Positions 16,312 to 24,513 of a DNA stretch of 64,000 nucleotides are shown here, piece by piece. The DNA comes from Pseudomonas putida. Lineage in GTDB: Bacteria; Pseudomonadota; Gammaproteobacteria; Pseudomonadales; Pseudomonadaceae. The translations under genes and the position numbers were made by a program. Below the pieces are notes generated by a model, which did no database searches, was not told where the DNA came from, and worked only from the letters and a program-made list of their open reading frames with translations. The DNA lies in the NCBI RefSeq assembly GCF_025905425.1, contig NZ_CP109603.1:2082001-2146000 (forward strand), in the 5' to 3' direction. Within the stretch, counting starts at the first letter, position 1. Each line of letters starts with the position of its first letter.

Positions 16312-16848
16312 ATGGGTTTGCTATTTATTGTCGCGGTTCTTCTGGCGTGGCCGACCTACGGGCTTTCCATTCTTTTATGGTTTTGCCTGGCAGTTGCCCG
16401 AGGGGTAGTCAAAAGATTTGCTGTTAAGCGCAGGGAACATGCTAGAAATTTATTAATGCCTCTATTCCCTGATGACTTAGGTTTTTTCTTTAGCGCGCTT
16501 GATGTCCCGCTTGTTAGTGGTTATCACCTTACGGAAGAAGAGTCGCGTCAGTGTGGTAGTCATTTCGTTAATTATCTATCACATAATCCCAGCGAAGCCG
16601 CGCTCTTCATTAGAGGCCTAGAGCGTTGGCGCACGAAGGGAGAAGTAAACCTCTGCAACCCTGTTAATGCTGCTCTCGATGAGAATTATCTAGAAGCCAA
16701 GCGTGAAATTCATCTCACCGCGTACCGTGCCATCGAAGCCCTCATGACCAACAATAAAACTCTGAAGTGTTTCCACAAAATTGATTATGGTCGCGTCTTG
16801 GAGTGCAGGCAGCGCATTGAAATTGAGGGTTTGCTTAACGCTAACTGA
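16312..16848 (+). CDS. Hypothetical N-anchored membrane protein, low GC
   Basis: This 178-aa protein has one long N-terminal membrane segment (about 3-32, FIVAVLLAWPTYGLSILLWF) followed by a soluble charged domain. AAGGAGCGAGT immediately precedes the ATG. Its AT-rich codon use contrasts with the adjacent minus-strand phage genes, a sign of separate acquisition. No family recognised. Confidence 0.6.
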   Translation: MGLLFIVAVLLAWPTYGLSILLWFCLAVARGVVKRFAVKRREHARNLLMPLFPDDLGFFFSALDVPLVSGYHLTEEESRQCGSHFVNYLSHNPSEAALFIRGLERWRTKGEVNLCNPVNAALDENYLEAKREIHLTAYRAIEALMTNNKTLKCFHKIDYGRVLECRQRIEIEGLLNAN

Positions 16849-17011
16849 ATGGCAGGGTGACGGATGTCATAAAGGTCATTTTTGGTCCTTGCGTGCAGGC
16901 GCCGCCCTCGCCGGGGAGGCGTTAGGGGAGGCGCTACTGCGCGCCAGGCAATGGCAGCACCTGGTGTGTCTATGCTTGAACGTTCGATCTCGGGCGAAAG
17001 TAGGTGTTGAA

Positions 17012-17407
17012 ATGAGTCACCGTCGAATTTATCTCGCCGCTTTTGTCTTGGTCGTCTCTGACTCCCACGCATATGAGCAGGAGTTGGCTGTAAATAATCT
17101 GGCGCACGATTTCGCGCAGTGCGCCGCTTACTACACGTTGGGGTCTAAAGGAGCAGGGAAGAGAGACCCCGACTTGGCGGTAAAGATGAATGAGGCAGCA
17201 AATGTTGCACTTGAGCTGTCGACGGGGCTAACGAGCAAAAAGGTCGCTGCGGCAAGGTACAACATGTCGCTTAAGTCAATGATGGATGATATGGGCGACA
17301 GCTTTAACAACTTCTCTATCGTCATTAATCAATACGCTGACCTGTGCAAAGAATTAATGGATGATCCTAAAACGAGGCTGCAGTACTGGCTTGATAGAAA
17401 AGACTGA
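17012..17407 (+). CDS. Small periplasmic protein of unknown function
   Basis: This 131-aa protein has a signal peptide (about 1-19, ending DSHA-YE). The mature domain is helical, with two Cys (QCAAYY near residue 36 and DLCKEL near 113) placed as if to form a disulfide. The ATG at 17012 lies behind a weak AGGTG; the frame is open further upstream but only as shadow. Function unknown. Confidence 0.6.
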   Translation: MSHRRIYLAAFVLVVSDSHAYEQELAVNNLAHDFAQCAAYYTLGSKGAGKRDPDLAVKMNEAANVALELSTGLTSKKVAAARYNMSLKSMMDDMGDSFNNFSIVINQYADLCKELMDDPKTRLQYWLDRKD

Positions 17408-17440
17408 CTTGGTTAGACGCTGGCGTGCAGCGCCTGAGGG

Positions 17441-18034
17441 TCAGCCGGCAGCGTCGTCGTCAGTTGCAGCCTTTGGCTGGTAGATCAGCGTGCCGTCGAG
17501 GATGGCGGCCTTGATCGCTTCGAATTCCCAGGCGTAGTACTGGGACTCGACGTAGACCCGCAGTTCTGGGTAGTCGTGCTGCTTGCGGCGAATGAAGGCC
17601 TCGGCCGCTTCCTTGGTAAAGTGGCTGTTTACGATTTCCCAGCGCTTGTTCCAGCCGGTGACGGTGTGGTCGGCGAGTTCGCCCAGGACTTCCCATTGGT
17701 CATCGGTATCAAGCTCCAGAAAATCGCACTCGTTTCTGGCCTGAACCACCCGATTCAGCTCTCCCTGCTCTTCCTCGTCGAGATCTGACCAGTATTCCTC
17801 GGGGCTGAACCACCTGCTGTCTTCCAAGCAGGCCACCAGGCCCTCGGCGTAGTCAGCGTCATAGCCGTAGTCGATGCGCTTTTGCTGCACGGTAAACAGC
17901 GCGCAGGCCGTGTGGTGCCACTTCACGCCCTGGCCATTGCAGTGGTGACGAAGGCGGGTAACGAAGTCCGACCAGGTGTCGGAGGTCATCGGGTGGCCGA
18001 TTGCCAAGCTCGGGCTGGCTTCGGTATCGCTCAT
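17441..18034 (-). CDS. Prophage hypothetical protein (42-bp leader family member 1)
   Basis: This 197-aa acidic, Trp-rich soluble protein has no recognised domain. The chosen ATG (18034, MSDTEA) has GGAG six bases upstream. The open frame continues up through the 42-bp repeat at 18043-18084, which is also found in front of gene 19181-19726. Both genes therefore share a start region reading GGACM(E/D)KAM if translated from further up. The bodies of the two proteins are unrelated. Confidence 0.6.
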   Translation of the reverse strand: MSDTEASPSLAIGHPMTSDTWSDFVTRLRHHCNGQGVKWHHTACALFTVQQKRIDYGYDADYAEGLVACLEDSRWFSPEEYWSDLDEEEQGELNRVVQARNECDFLELDTDDQWEVLGELADHTVTGWNKRWEIVNSHFTKEAAEAFIRRKQHDYPELRVYVESQYYAWEFEAIKAAILDGTLIYQPKAATDDDAAG

Positions 18035-18042
18035 GGCTTTCT

Positions 18043-18084
18043 CCATGCATGCGCCGCCCTCCGTGGCCGGATGCGGCATGGTGG
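18043..18084. repeat. 42-bp direct repeat, copy 1 (promoter/leader module)
   Basis: This copy is identical to 19735-19776. Each lies immediately upstream of a minus-strand gene start and contains GGAGGG and a GCATGCATGG box. It probably carries a shared translation or transcription signal. Confidence 0.7.
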
Positions 18085-18177
18085 ATTTGTTGATTAGGCC
18101 CGTTGGAAGAGTCAGTAAGGGAAGCCTGACTTGGACTCTTCCAGGATCTGGTCAGTCAGCTCGGGGCTGACTGGGTT

Positions 18178-18810
18178 TTAGGGGTGCAACGCGCCGTTGA
18201 ACACGTCGAAAGACTCGTACACTACCCAGCCGCCTTCGGTTACCGGGCCTTCGTTGTCGATCACGTAGGAGCCAGCCTTGAAGTAGAACGGGAATTTGTC
18301 CCATGCCGTGTTCACTGTTGCATTGCCGAACAGTGTGTCGAGCTGAACACTCAACTCGCCGGTGGCATCAACCTGGACGCTGTATTCAAAGGGCTGGCCC
18401 AGTGGGATTGCCTTCTTCAACAGCGTCCGGGTTGTGCTACTTGGTTTATCGCGGGCATCGATCCGAACAAAGCCGTTCCACCAAATCACCATCAGGAATG
18501 GGTTCGGGGCATTCAGTCCGTGGATTTGACCGACGATAACCTTACCGCTAGATGGAGCGCTCTCGACCCGTACCCGGCCTGCCATAGAGTGCTTGGCGCT
18601 GCCGCGAATCCAGTTGAACGATACAGGGGAATCAGGAAGTGTCTGGCGGCTCTCTGTGCGTGGGGTCTTAGAGGTTCCCGATGTGCCACCTTGGACTGAG
18701 CACCAGTAGTTGGTGTGGCCCAGTTGGTCGATCCAGAAGAGGTCTTGCGGCGGTCGCTCTGGATAGAGATAAAGCGTGCCGTGCGCGGTGATGTTTCCAA
18801 AGTTATTCAT
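18178..18810 (-). CDS. PL7-type polysaccharide (alginate) lyase-like protein
   Basis: This 210-aa protein matches the alginate lyase 2 / polysaccharide lyase family 7 jelly-roll. It has the three family motifs in order: RTESR (residues 51-55, family R-x-E-x-R), QIHG (95-98, with the catalytic Gln and His) and YFKAGSY (176-182, with the catalytic Tyr). PL7 enzymes cleave alginate by beta-elimination. No signal peptide is visible, so export would need lysis or a holin-like route. AAAGGA lies before the ATG at 18810. It sits among phage early-type genes with no tail genes nearby. Substrate and activity are untested. Confidence 0.82.
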   Translation of the reverse strand: MNNFGNITAHGTLYLYPERPPQDLFWIDQLGHTNYWCSVQGGTSGTSKTPRTESRQTLPDSPVSFNWIRGSAKHSMAGRVRVESAPSSGKVIVGQIHGLNAPNPFLMVIWWNGFVRIDARDKPSSTTRTLLKKAIPLGQPFEYSVQVDATGELSVQLDTLFGNATVNTAWDKFPFYFKAGSYVIDNEGPVTEGGWVVYESFDVFNGALHP

Positions 18811-18960
18811 GGTCATTCCTTTGTGGTTTGGGGTGTGAATTTCGTAGGGCGCCGCCTCTGCGACTTCCGCCAGGCGACTGGTATTCGGATGCCTCGCCGG
18901 GGAGGCATTATCGTTGAATAGGGGTGATATGCTTCGCCGCTTACCAAAAGGAGAGTGGTG

Positions 18961-19158
18961 ATGCGTTTGCGTGATAGGCTCCGGGCGTTCCAGGTGTGGT
19001 TCAACCCGAAGCGCAGACGGTGGGCTGGTGTTGCGCTGATCGCGCTTGGCGTGGTCGGGATGTTTCTCAACCCGGAAAGCCGGTGGACCTTGGTGCTAGG
19101 GACTGGGATCTACTGGTTCTTCACGGCCTTGCCCCCCGTTCTTGGCGGAAAGCGTTGA
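18961..19158 (+). CDS. 65-aa basic membrane protein (paralogue at 40001)
   Basis: The N-terminal ~20 residues are amphipathic and basic (LRAFQVWFNPKRRRW), followed by two membrane segments and a PPVLGGKR tail. AAAGGAGAG precedes the ATG. It aligns without gaps to the 65-aa product of 40001-40198, outside the element (22 of 65 identical by hand count), including FQ--F-P--RR and the PP-L-GK end. Function unknown; size and topology resemble holin-like or stress-type mini-proteins. Confidence 0.6.
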   Translation: MRLRDRLRAFQVWFNPKRRRWAGVALIALGVVGMFLNPESRWTLVLGTGIYWFFTALPPVLGGKR

Positions 19159-19180
19159 GGCGCTGGCGGGCAGCGCGGGG

Positions 19181-19726
19181 TCAGTCGGCGATCGGGAACT
19201 GCTTGGCCAGGGACTGCTGCACTGTCGCGATGATGCGGCAGAGGTAGGCCCAGTCCGGGTTCGGCTCTTCAGCATCCGCCGGCAGAATCCACCACTCATC
19301 ACCAAACACCCGGTGCATAAACTCGCGGTGTGCCCCACCGCATTCATCCAGGGATGAAGTGTGGCTTAAGCCCTCTGCTTCGTCGATGAGGTCTCGCGCA
19401 TCCTCGGCATCTAGGTCGCGGTCACGACGCATCTGCAGGATGATCTTGCGAGCCTTGCTGGCTAGGGCCTCGGGGCTGAACCGGCGGGATTTCAGCGATC
19501 GGTCGAAGTAACCGATGATGTATGCCTCGTTTAGCCTGCAGAAGAACTGGCCCACCGTCAGGCCATCCCACATTCCTCCCCAATGGGCGTGCCAGGTCTT
19601 GTCGAAGCAGCTGACGGTGATCTTGCCCTTGCGGGGCTCGAAGTCTTCCAGGTAGACGCTGATCGGGTCCAGGCCCTCGGCCCCGGTGATCAGCAGCTTG
19701 GTGACGGTCGAGGTCTCGATGTTCAT
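19181..19726 (-). CDS. Prophage hypothetical protein (42-bp leader family member 2)
   Basis: This 181-aa soluble protein is mixed alpha/beta with a helical Arg/Asp-rich middle (about 95-120). I do not recognise it. The ATG at 19726 is preceded by the second copy of the 42-bp repeat. It overlaps no neighbour and is convergent with the 65-aa gene. Confidence 0.6.
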   Translation of the reverse strand: MNIETSTVTKLLITGAEGLDPISVYLEDFEPRKGKITVSCFDKTWHAHWGGMWDGLTVGQFFCRLNEAYIIGYFDRSLKSRRFSPEALASKARKIILQMRRDRDLDAEDARDLIDEAEGLSHTSSLDECGGAHREFMHRVFGDEWWILPADAEEPNPDWAYLCRIIATVQQSLAKQFPIAD

Positions 19727-19734
19727 GGCTTTGT

Positions 19735-19776
19735 CCATGCATGCGCCGCCCTCCGTGGCCGGATGCGGCATGGTGG
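19735..19776. repeat. 42-bp direct repeat, copy 2
   Basis: This copy is identical to 18043-18084 and is placed the same way relative to the downstream minus-strand gene. Confidence 0.7.
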
Positions 19777-19836
19777 CAATTTGGGCTGAGATAAATTAAA
19801 AAGAGGCTTCTGAAAAGGACAGCAGGAGGTTATGAA

Positions 19837-20307
19837 GTGGAAATTGTTCATGATCCCGAGAATTTCGGGATTTACGTAGACACCCTTCAGAGTGACTGGA
19901 AGAAGTGCCGCCGAAATTTCAGTGACGTGGTCTCGGGCTGGAGAAGGTTATGCAAGGATCACTTTGATGGTGTCATCTCGCTCGGCGTACTAGATGAAAA
20001 TAGCTCTCTTACGGGAGAGGTGCTGGGGAAGAAGTTTTTTGTCGAGCTGAGCGCCGTCGTAAAGCAGAGTAAATGCTACGGTCAAGCAGTTGTAGTGGTG
20101 CATTTCAACGATGGCACCATAGCGGAGGCGACCAGATTCTTAGTGAATCGTGATGCTAATGTTGTGGATGACGAGGGGAAATCCATTCTTGACCCTGACT
20201 CAGGCAAAGGGTTGGCTAGCATGCTCACATCTATCGCGAAGGTTGTTCTGGAACTACCAAGACCGCCTAGGCCGATTTCTTTCCAAGCTAAGAAGCCTCA
20301 TGTTTGA
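19837..20307 (+). CDS. Hypothetical protein, GTG start
   Basis: This 156-aa soluble protein starts at a GTG at 19837, seven bases after AGGAGG. An ATG at 19832 is out of frame and ends quickly. The sequence has an alternating beta pattern in the middle (QAVVVVHFNDGTIAEATRFLV). No family recognised. It is the last phage-like gene before the structured-repeat region. Confidence 0.6.
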   Translation: MEIVHDPENFGIYVDTLQSDWKKCRRNFSDVVSGWRRLCKDHFDGVISLGVLDENSSLTGEVLGKKFFVELSAVVKQSKCYGQAVVVVHFNDGTIAEATRFLVNRDANVVDDEGKSILDPDSGKGLASMLTSIAKVVLELPRPPRPISFQAKKPHV

Positions 20308-20743
20308 GTTCTTCCATTGATTTGAAATATTGAAGTTTCCGCGCCACAGCCGGTGACACCGTGATTTCGTGGCGCGGAGGTTCTAGCAGCGGCAACGCTC
20401 CGCGCGGGCCTATTTCGAATAGTTGGGATGGGGACGAGCCAGGACGGATCGTCGTCGGCAGAACGCCTGGATGGGGGTGTTAAGGAGTACTGGGTGGTGG
20501 GCGAAATACGGCAAAAATCGATTCCAAAACTGAGACGGCGACCCTTGCAGTATGAGGCTTGTAGCCGTGCCGTCTCGAGTTTGTTTTGGAATCGATTTCG
20601 CCTTACAATCCGCATGGCCCGGGGCTTTGTCCTACGGTCTTGAAAACCGCTGCCAAGAACTAGGCCTGCGGCGATTGGCAGATGCCGCAGTGGATGTAGG
20701 GGCATCAACGGTCAGGGTGTCTATGATTTTTCGATACCCGTGG
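20308..20743. other. Non-coding region with terminator-like hairpin and structured repeat A
   Basis: The 436 bp hold no convincing gene. A 9-bp inverted repeat (CCGCGCCAC, 20339-20347 and 20369-20377) probably ends the upstream transcript. The rest is dominated by structured repeat A, described separately. Confidence 0.5.
20515..20655. repeat. Structured palindromic repeat A with tRNA-Ser(UGA)-like anticodon stem-loop
   Basis: A long inverted repeat (left arm from about 20515, AAATCGATTCCAAAAC then GACGGC; right arm ending about 20600) encloses a smaller GGCT-TGT-AGCC hairpin. It is followed by CCGCATG and, near 20634-20650, a stem-loop CGGTCTTGAAAACCG whose 7-nt loop reads as the tRNA-Ser anticodon loop (U33, anticodon UGA). 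Repeat B (21570-21705) has the same order of parts. No T-arm or acceptor stem can be built, so this is not a full tRNA gene. Confidence 0.6.
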
Positions 20744-21361
20744 TCATTTCCTCTCCGGTTTATCGGCATCGTCAAAAGCCCCCGTTGCAGCCCACCCAGC
20801 GGTATACAATATACCGCTATCCTTTTTTGCTACAGGCTTCGTGTGCTCGTCAATCGTGACATCATCGCGGCGAATTTTAGTCGGTTTAAAACTGCTTTCT
20901 GATTCATTCGCAAAACTTGCAGGGCTTCTATCGTTGGCTTTGCCTGTCTGTTTTTTCAGCAGGGGAGACGCAACGTCCGGGTATAGCTCTAACACGAGTT
21001 TCATTTGCTCTGAGGAATCATAAATACGTGTCGCGTCGGTGCTAGTTCTTTTACCCAATGTGTCCTGCGTCACGGCGTCGATACCATTCAAATGGTAGAG
21101 AAAAGACGCGATCTCCTTGTGCTGTTGGTATCCAGCCTGCTCCGACAGCAAAATATTTGCATATATCTCATTTATTTTGTGCCATTTTATTTTCGGCCAG
21201 TCACGATATGCGGTGTATCGAAGACTGCGAATAAAAAACTCTGCACTCCGTGGCAGCGGTTTTTTCAGCTCCAGTCTCACGAGCGTGTGAATAACAGCTG
21301 TTTTAGGCGTTGATTTTTTATTGCTTTTTGCCTTTTTTGACTTTGACTTCGCTTCGCTCAT
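20744..21361 (-). CDS. Orphan protein between two structured repeats
   Basis: This 205-aa protein has a Lys/Ser-rich basic N-terminus (about 1-20), a helical middle (about 30-130) and a disordered, charged C-terminal third. I recognise no family. The gene is AT-rich relative to the window. It lacks a good Shine-Dalgarno at the ATG at 21361. It is flanked on both sides, in the same orientation, by palindromic repeats A and B, as if the three form one unit. A nucleic-acid-binding role is possible from the basic N-terminus. Confidence 0.6.
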   Translation of the reverse strand: MSEAKSKSKKAKSNKKSTPKTAVIHTLVRLELKKPLPRSAEFFIRSLRYTAYRDWPKIKWHKINEIYANILLSEQAGYQQHKEIASFLYHLNGIDAVTQDTLGKRTSTDATRIYDSSEQMKLVLELYPDVASPLLKKQTGKANDRSPASFANESESSFKPTKIRRDDVTIDEHTKPVAKKDSGILYTAGWAATGAFDDADKPERK

Positions 21362-22102
21362 TTATAGCCAATCCATGCCTTTGACCTGAAGATAATGTCA
21401 CACAGCCTGCATCCTTGCGAATCCCGCATCTGGGGTAGCGCTCAACTACCATTTCGCAGGGGTAGCGAGTGGCCGATCTGTGTCGATAGCGGTCATTCGG
21501 TGACAGCTGTATTTGAGCTAAACGCTTATGTTGCGAGAGTACCAGCCCAAGCCTTGGCTGCACTGGGGAAATCTGTTCCAAAACTAAAACGGCGACCCTT
21601 GTAGAATGCGGCTTACGGGCCGGCAACCTCCGTTTCGTTTTGGAACTGATTTTCTCGCCAAGGCCGCATGAAACGGGAGTTCTTGAATCGGATTGCAAAT
21701 CCGTAGAGCGGACTGAGTGCTGGGCTGCACCTGGCTGGGCGGCAGGTCATCAGGAAGGCCATGCCGGCTCGATGCCGGTCTCTAGTAGGCTATGGAGCAC
21801 ATGATTTGTCCATACAGTCCTCCAACGTCGCCATTAGTGGCGCTATGAACGTCGAGGGTTAATTTCAGATGGATTTTAATGGTCTGAGACAGAGGCACTC
21901 TCCGTGTCAATGTACACCCTGACGTCTGGGCAGAGCCTGAAGTAATGGTGCTCTACGGGCCTGGCATTCGATTAGGGTCGTTAGCCTTTCGCGACTGACC
22001 GCTACCGACCCTTAGCAGCCTACGACTGCAGTCTCAGTTGCCCTGTTAGTCCAACGACTGGAGTCCTTTTTACTGAGGTAGCTATGTGGATTGGTCTCGC
22101 GA
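21362..22102. other. Non-coding region with structured repeat B
   Basis: I see no supportable protein gene in these ~740 bp. Beyond repeat B the sequence can form several small hairpins (GTGC/GCAC near 21718-21731, ACCTG/CAGGT near 21729-21747, GCCGG/CCGGT near 21763-21779). The last has a 7-nt loop CTCGATG resembling a tRNA T-loop. Confidence 0.4.
21570..21705. repeat. Structured palindromic repeat B with tRNA-Cys(GCA)-like anticodon stem-loop
   Basis: A left arm with GTTCCAAAAC then AAACGG and a right arm with CCGTTT then GTTTTGGAAC enclose the segment CGACCCTTG, shared with repeat A. After CCGCATG comes CGGATTGCAAATCCG, identical to the anticodon stem-loop of bacterial tRNA-Cys. The order and spacing of parts match repeat A although the anticodon differs. 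Confidence 0.6.
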
Positions 22103-23485
22103 CTAATCACTCAGAGCCCGTTTCAATACTTCGTAGATTTTGGCGTCACCAGATTGAGCAACGTTGAAGCGGAGGAAATCTCCCGCCGTCATGGATTGGC
22201 TAAAAACATTTCCGGGTGCTAGCACTACACCTTCATTCAAACAAGCTCTAACCAGCGTTGCTGCATCCTTACCTTGAGGGAGCTGGCACCAGACGTACAT
22301 GCCTGCCCGGGGAATCATCCAAGGCTTGAGACCAACGGCCTGAAGCCTCGCTACCGTTCTGTCCATTTCCTCGGCTAACCTAAGGCGAACACTTTCCATG
22401 TGTTTTCGGTAGCCGCTATCAGTAATGGCTTGATAGATTATGTCGGCGGCCAAGCGTCCCCCCCCGAATGTAGTCGCAATTTTGAGGTCTACCAGGCTCT
22501 CGATCCATTCACTACGAGCAGCGATGTAGCCGCATCGAATTGAAGCGGAGATGGTCTTGGAAAAGCTGCCTATCTGGATGACACGAGAGAGGCCATCGAA
22601 GGCAGACAGTCGTGGCGCGGGAGTATTCTCGAAATCCCCGAAGATGTCGTCCTCTACAATTACTAGGCTCGATATGTCGGCTAGCTTTAGCAGCCTGTGT
22701 GCTTTGACCGGAGACAGGGTGGCCCCGGTTGGGTTGTGGATGCCGGAATTTGTTATGTACAACCGGGGAGAGTGCTTGAGTAGGGCAGCGCCGAACGCAT
22801 CGATGTCTGGGCCCGTCTCCGTGTAGGGTACACCTACAATGTTCACCCTATGTGCTTTCAGTAGTGCATGAAAATTGAAATAGCAGGGGTCGTCGACCAA
22901 GACAGTATCGCCCGGTTCCAGAAGAAATCGGCAAATCAGGTCGATGGCATGAGTGCCGGATTCAGTGAGCATGATCTGTTCCGGAGGGGCTTCGATCCCG
23001 ACTCCCGCCAGTCGTCGCGATAAGAATTGCCTGAGAGGCGGATGTCCAAGCGGCGAAGCGTACTCAGTCAGTTTCGAAGTGTCTGAGCGGGCAACGATTC
23101 GAAGAGCTTTGCGCATGCCAGCTTCGTACATCCAGGATGGAGGTAGCCACCCGCACCCTGGTTTCAATGCATCGCTGGAGTTTTCAAGAGACTGGCGCGA
23201 GATCCACAGCGGGTCGACGTCACGATCAAGTTTGGGACCAAGTTCGGTTAGTGCCAGTGGCGCCACCGGCCCGGCCACGTAAAAGCCGGAGCCAGGACGA
23301 GAACTAAGTACACCCTCTGCCATTAACCGTTCATATGCCTCAAGGACAGTAGAAACCGATACTTGCATGGTCTGAGCCATTGCGCGGACTGAAGGAATTC
23401 TCGCACCTTGTGTGTAGGTTCGAGAGGCTATCCTGGACTGGATCTCTCCCATTACAGCTCGAATTCGCGTTCCGTCCCGTTTCAT
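22103..23485 (-). CDS. MocR/PdxR-type GntR-aminotransferase regulator
   Basis: This 460-aa chimera has an N-terminal GntR winged helix (about 8-75, RIPSVRAMAQTMQVSVSTV) and a fold-type I aminotransferase-like domain (about 110-455). The PLP lysine is in IGSFSKTISASIRCGY. These regulators sense PLP or amino-acid adducts and usually control a divergent gene. Here that is the EamA exporter at 23607, with two direct repeats between the genes. The ATG at 23485 is the natural start. It is cargo near the right end of the first element. Confidence 0.9.
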   Translation of the reverse strand: MKRDGTRIRAVMGEIQSRIASRTYTQGARIPSVRAMAQTMQVSVSTVLEAYERLMAEGVLSSRPGSGFYVAGPVAPLALTELGPKLDRDVDPLWISRQSLENSSDALKPGCGWLPPSWMYEAGMRKALRIVARSDTSKLTEYASPLGHPPLRQFLSRRLAGVGIEAPPEQIMLTESGTHAIDLICRFLLEPGDTVLVDDPCYFNFHALLKAHRVNIVGVPYTETGPDIDAFGAALLKHSPRLYITNSGIHNPTGATLSPVKAHRLLKLADISSLVIVEDDIFGDFENTPAPRLSAFDGLSRVIQIGSFSKTISASIRCGYIAARSEWIESLVDLKIATTFGGGRLAADIIYQAITDSGYRKHMESVRLRLAEEMDRTVARLQAVGLKPWMIPRAGMYVWCQLPQGKDAATLVRACLNEGVVLAPGNVFSQSMTAGDFLRFNVAQSGDAKIYEVLKRALSD

Positions 23486-23532
23486 CGCCCCCCCAACTGT
23501 GCTGGATTTATATGCCTAACAGTTCGGTTAAA

Positions 23533-23580
23533 TTGTACTGTATTGTGCGTGGCCTTGGTGAGCCTGTCAGTGTTGTACTG
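23533..23580. promoter_or_regulatory. Direct repeats, likely MocR operator
   Basis: TTGTACTG occurs at 23533-23540 and 23573-23580, 40 bp apart, between the divergent MocR and EamA genes. Direct repeats in the intergenic region are typical MocR binding sites. Confidence 0.55.
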
Positions 23581-23606
23581 AACCCAGACTTATCGAGGAC
23601 TTACCG

Positions 23607-24476
23607 ATGGAAAAATCAACAAGCGGGTGGATCAACGGCTTCATAGGCGTCGCAATCTTTGCGGGCTCGTTGCCGGCAACCCGTGTGGCAGTGGCGGCCT
23701 TCGAGCCTACGTTTCTGACATGTGCTAGGGCAACAATTGCCGCGCTATTGGGTGCGCTTTTTTTGATCGTGCTACGGCAGCCGCGACCTAAACGTGGTGA
23801 TTTGTCGTCATTGGCTGTAACAGCGCTTGGAGTTGTTATTGGCTTCCCTCTGCTGACGGCGCTGGCCCTCCAGCACGTCACCTCTGCTCATTCCATCGTT
23901 TTTGTCGGACTGCTGCCACTCTGTACCGCAGGATTTGCCGTTCTGCGGGGCGGTGAGCGACCTCGGCCACTGTTCTGGTTGTTCTCGTTGATTGGTGCTG
24001 GGCTAGTCGTTGGCTATGCGTTGATGAATGGAGGAGAGGCGTCGGCGGTGGGAGATGTGCTGATGATGGCTGCGGTAGTTGTTTGTGGGTTGGGTTATGC
24101 GGAAGGGGCGCGTCTCTCGCGGACATTGGGTGGTTGGCAGGTGATCAGTTGGTCATTACTTGTAGCGTTGCCGTTAATGCTGTTGCTGACTATTGTTAAT
24201 CTTCCAGCGCCTGATGCCTTCGCCAAGGTAAGCGCCCCTGCGTGGTTTAGCTTCGGCTACGTTTCACTGTTCAGCATGCTGATTGGGTTTGTGTTTTGGT
24301 ACCGAGGACTCGTCCAGGGTGGGATTGCGGCAGTGGGCCAACTGCAACTCTTTCAGCCGTTCATGGGGCTTGGACTAGCAGCGTTGCTTCTGAACGAGCA
24401 AGTCAGTTGGATGATGCTTGTCGTGACGCTGGGTGCTGTCCTCTGTGTTGCCGGGGCCAAAAAATACGCCCAGTAG
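23607..24476 (+). CDS. EamA/DMT family exporter
   Basis: This 289-aa protein has about ten membrane segments in two EamA halves (about 6-135 and 150-285). The family exports amino acids, metabolites or drugs. The ATG follows a GAGGAC sequence. Divergence from a MocR regulator suggests induction by an amino acid or PLP-linked metabolite. It is the last gene before the right-end attachment core of the first element. Confidence 0.88.
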   Translation: MEKSTSGWINGFIGVAIFAGSLPATRVAVAAFEPTFLTCARATIAALLGALFLIVLRQPRPKRGDLSSLAVTALGVVIGFPLLTALALQHVTSAHSIVFVGLLPLCTAGFAVLRGGERPRPLFWLFSLIGAGLVVGYALMNGGEASAVGDVLMMAAVVVCGLGYAEGARLSRTLGGWQVISWSLLVALPLMLLLTIVNLPAPDAFAKVSAPAWFSFGYVSLFSMLIGFVFWYRGLVQGGIAAVGQLQLFQPFMGLGLAALLLNEQVSWMMLVVTLGAVLCVAGAKKYAQ

Positions 24477-24513
24477 ATGAAGAGTCAAAACAAAGGTAGT
24501 TAATCGTGGCCGG

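Noticed and set aside
20613..20700. Complete tRNA-Ser gene
   Set aside because: Only the anticodon arm matches. No acceptor stem, D-arm or T-arm of normal size can be formed.
21660..21790. Complete tRNA-Cys gene
   Set aside because: The anticodon arm is identical to tRNA-Cys, and a T-loop-like hairpin lies ~58 nt downstream, but spacing and acceptor pairing do not fit a tRNA.
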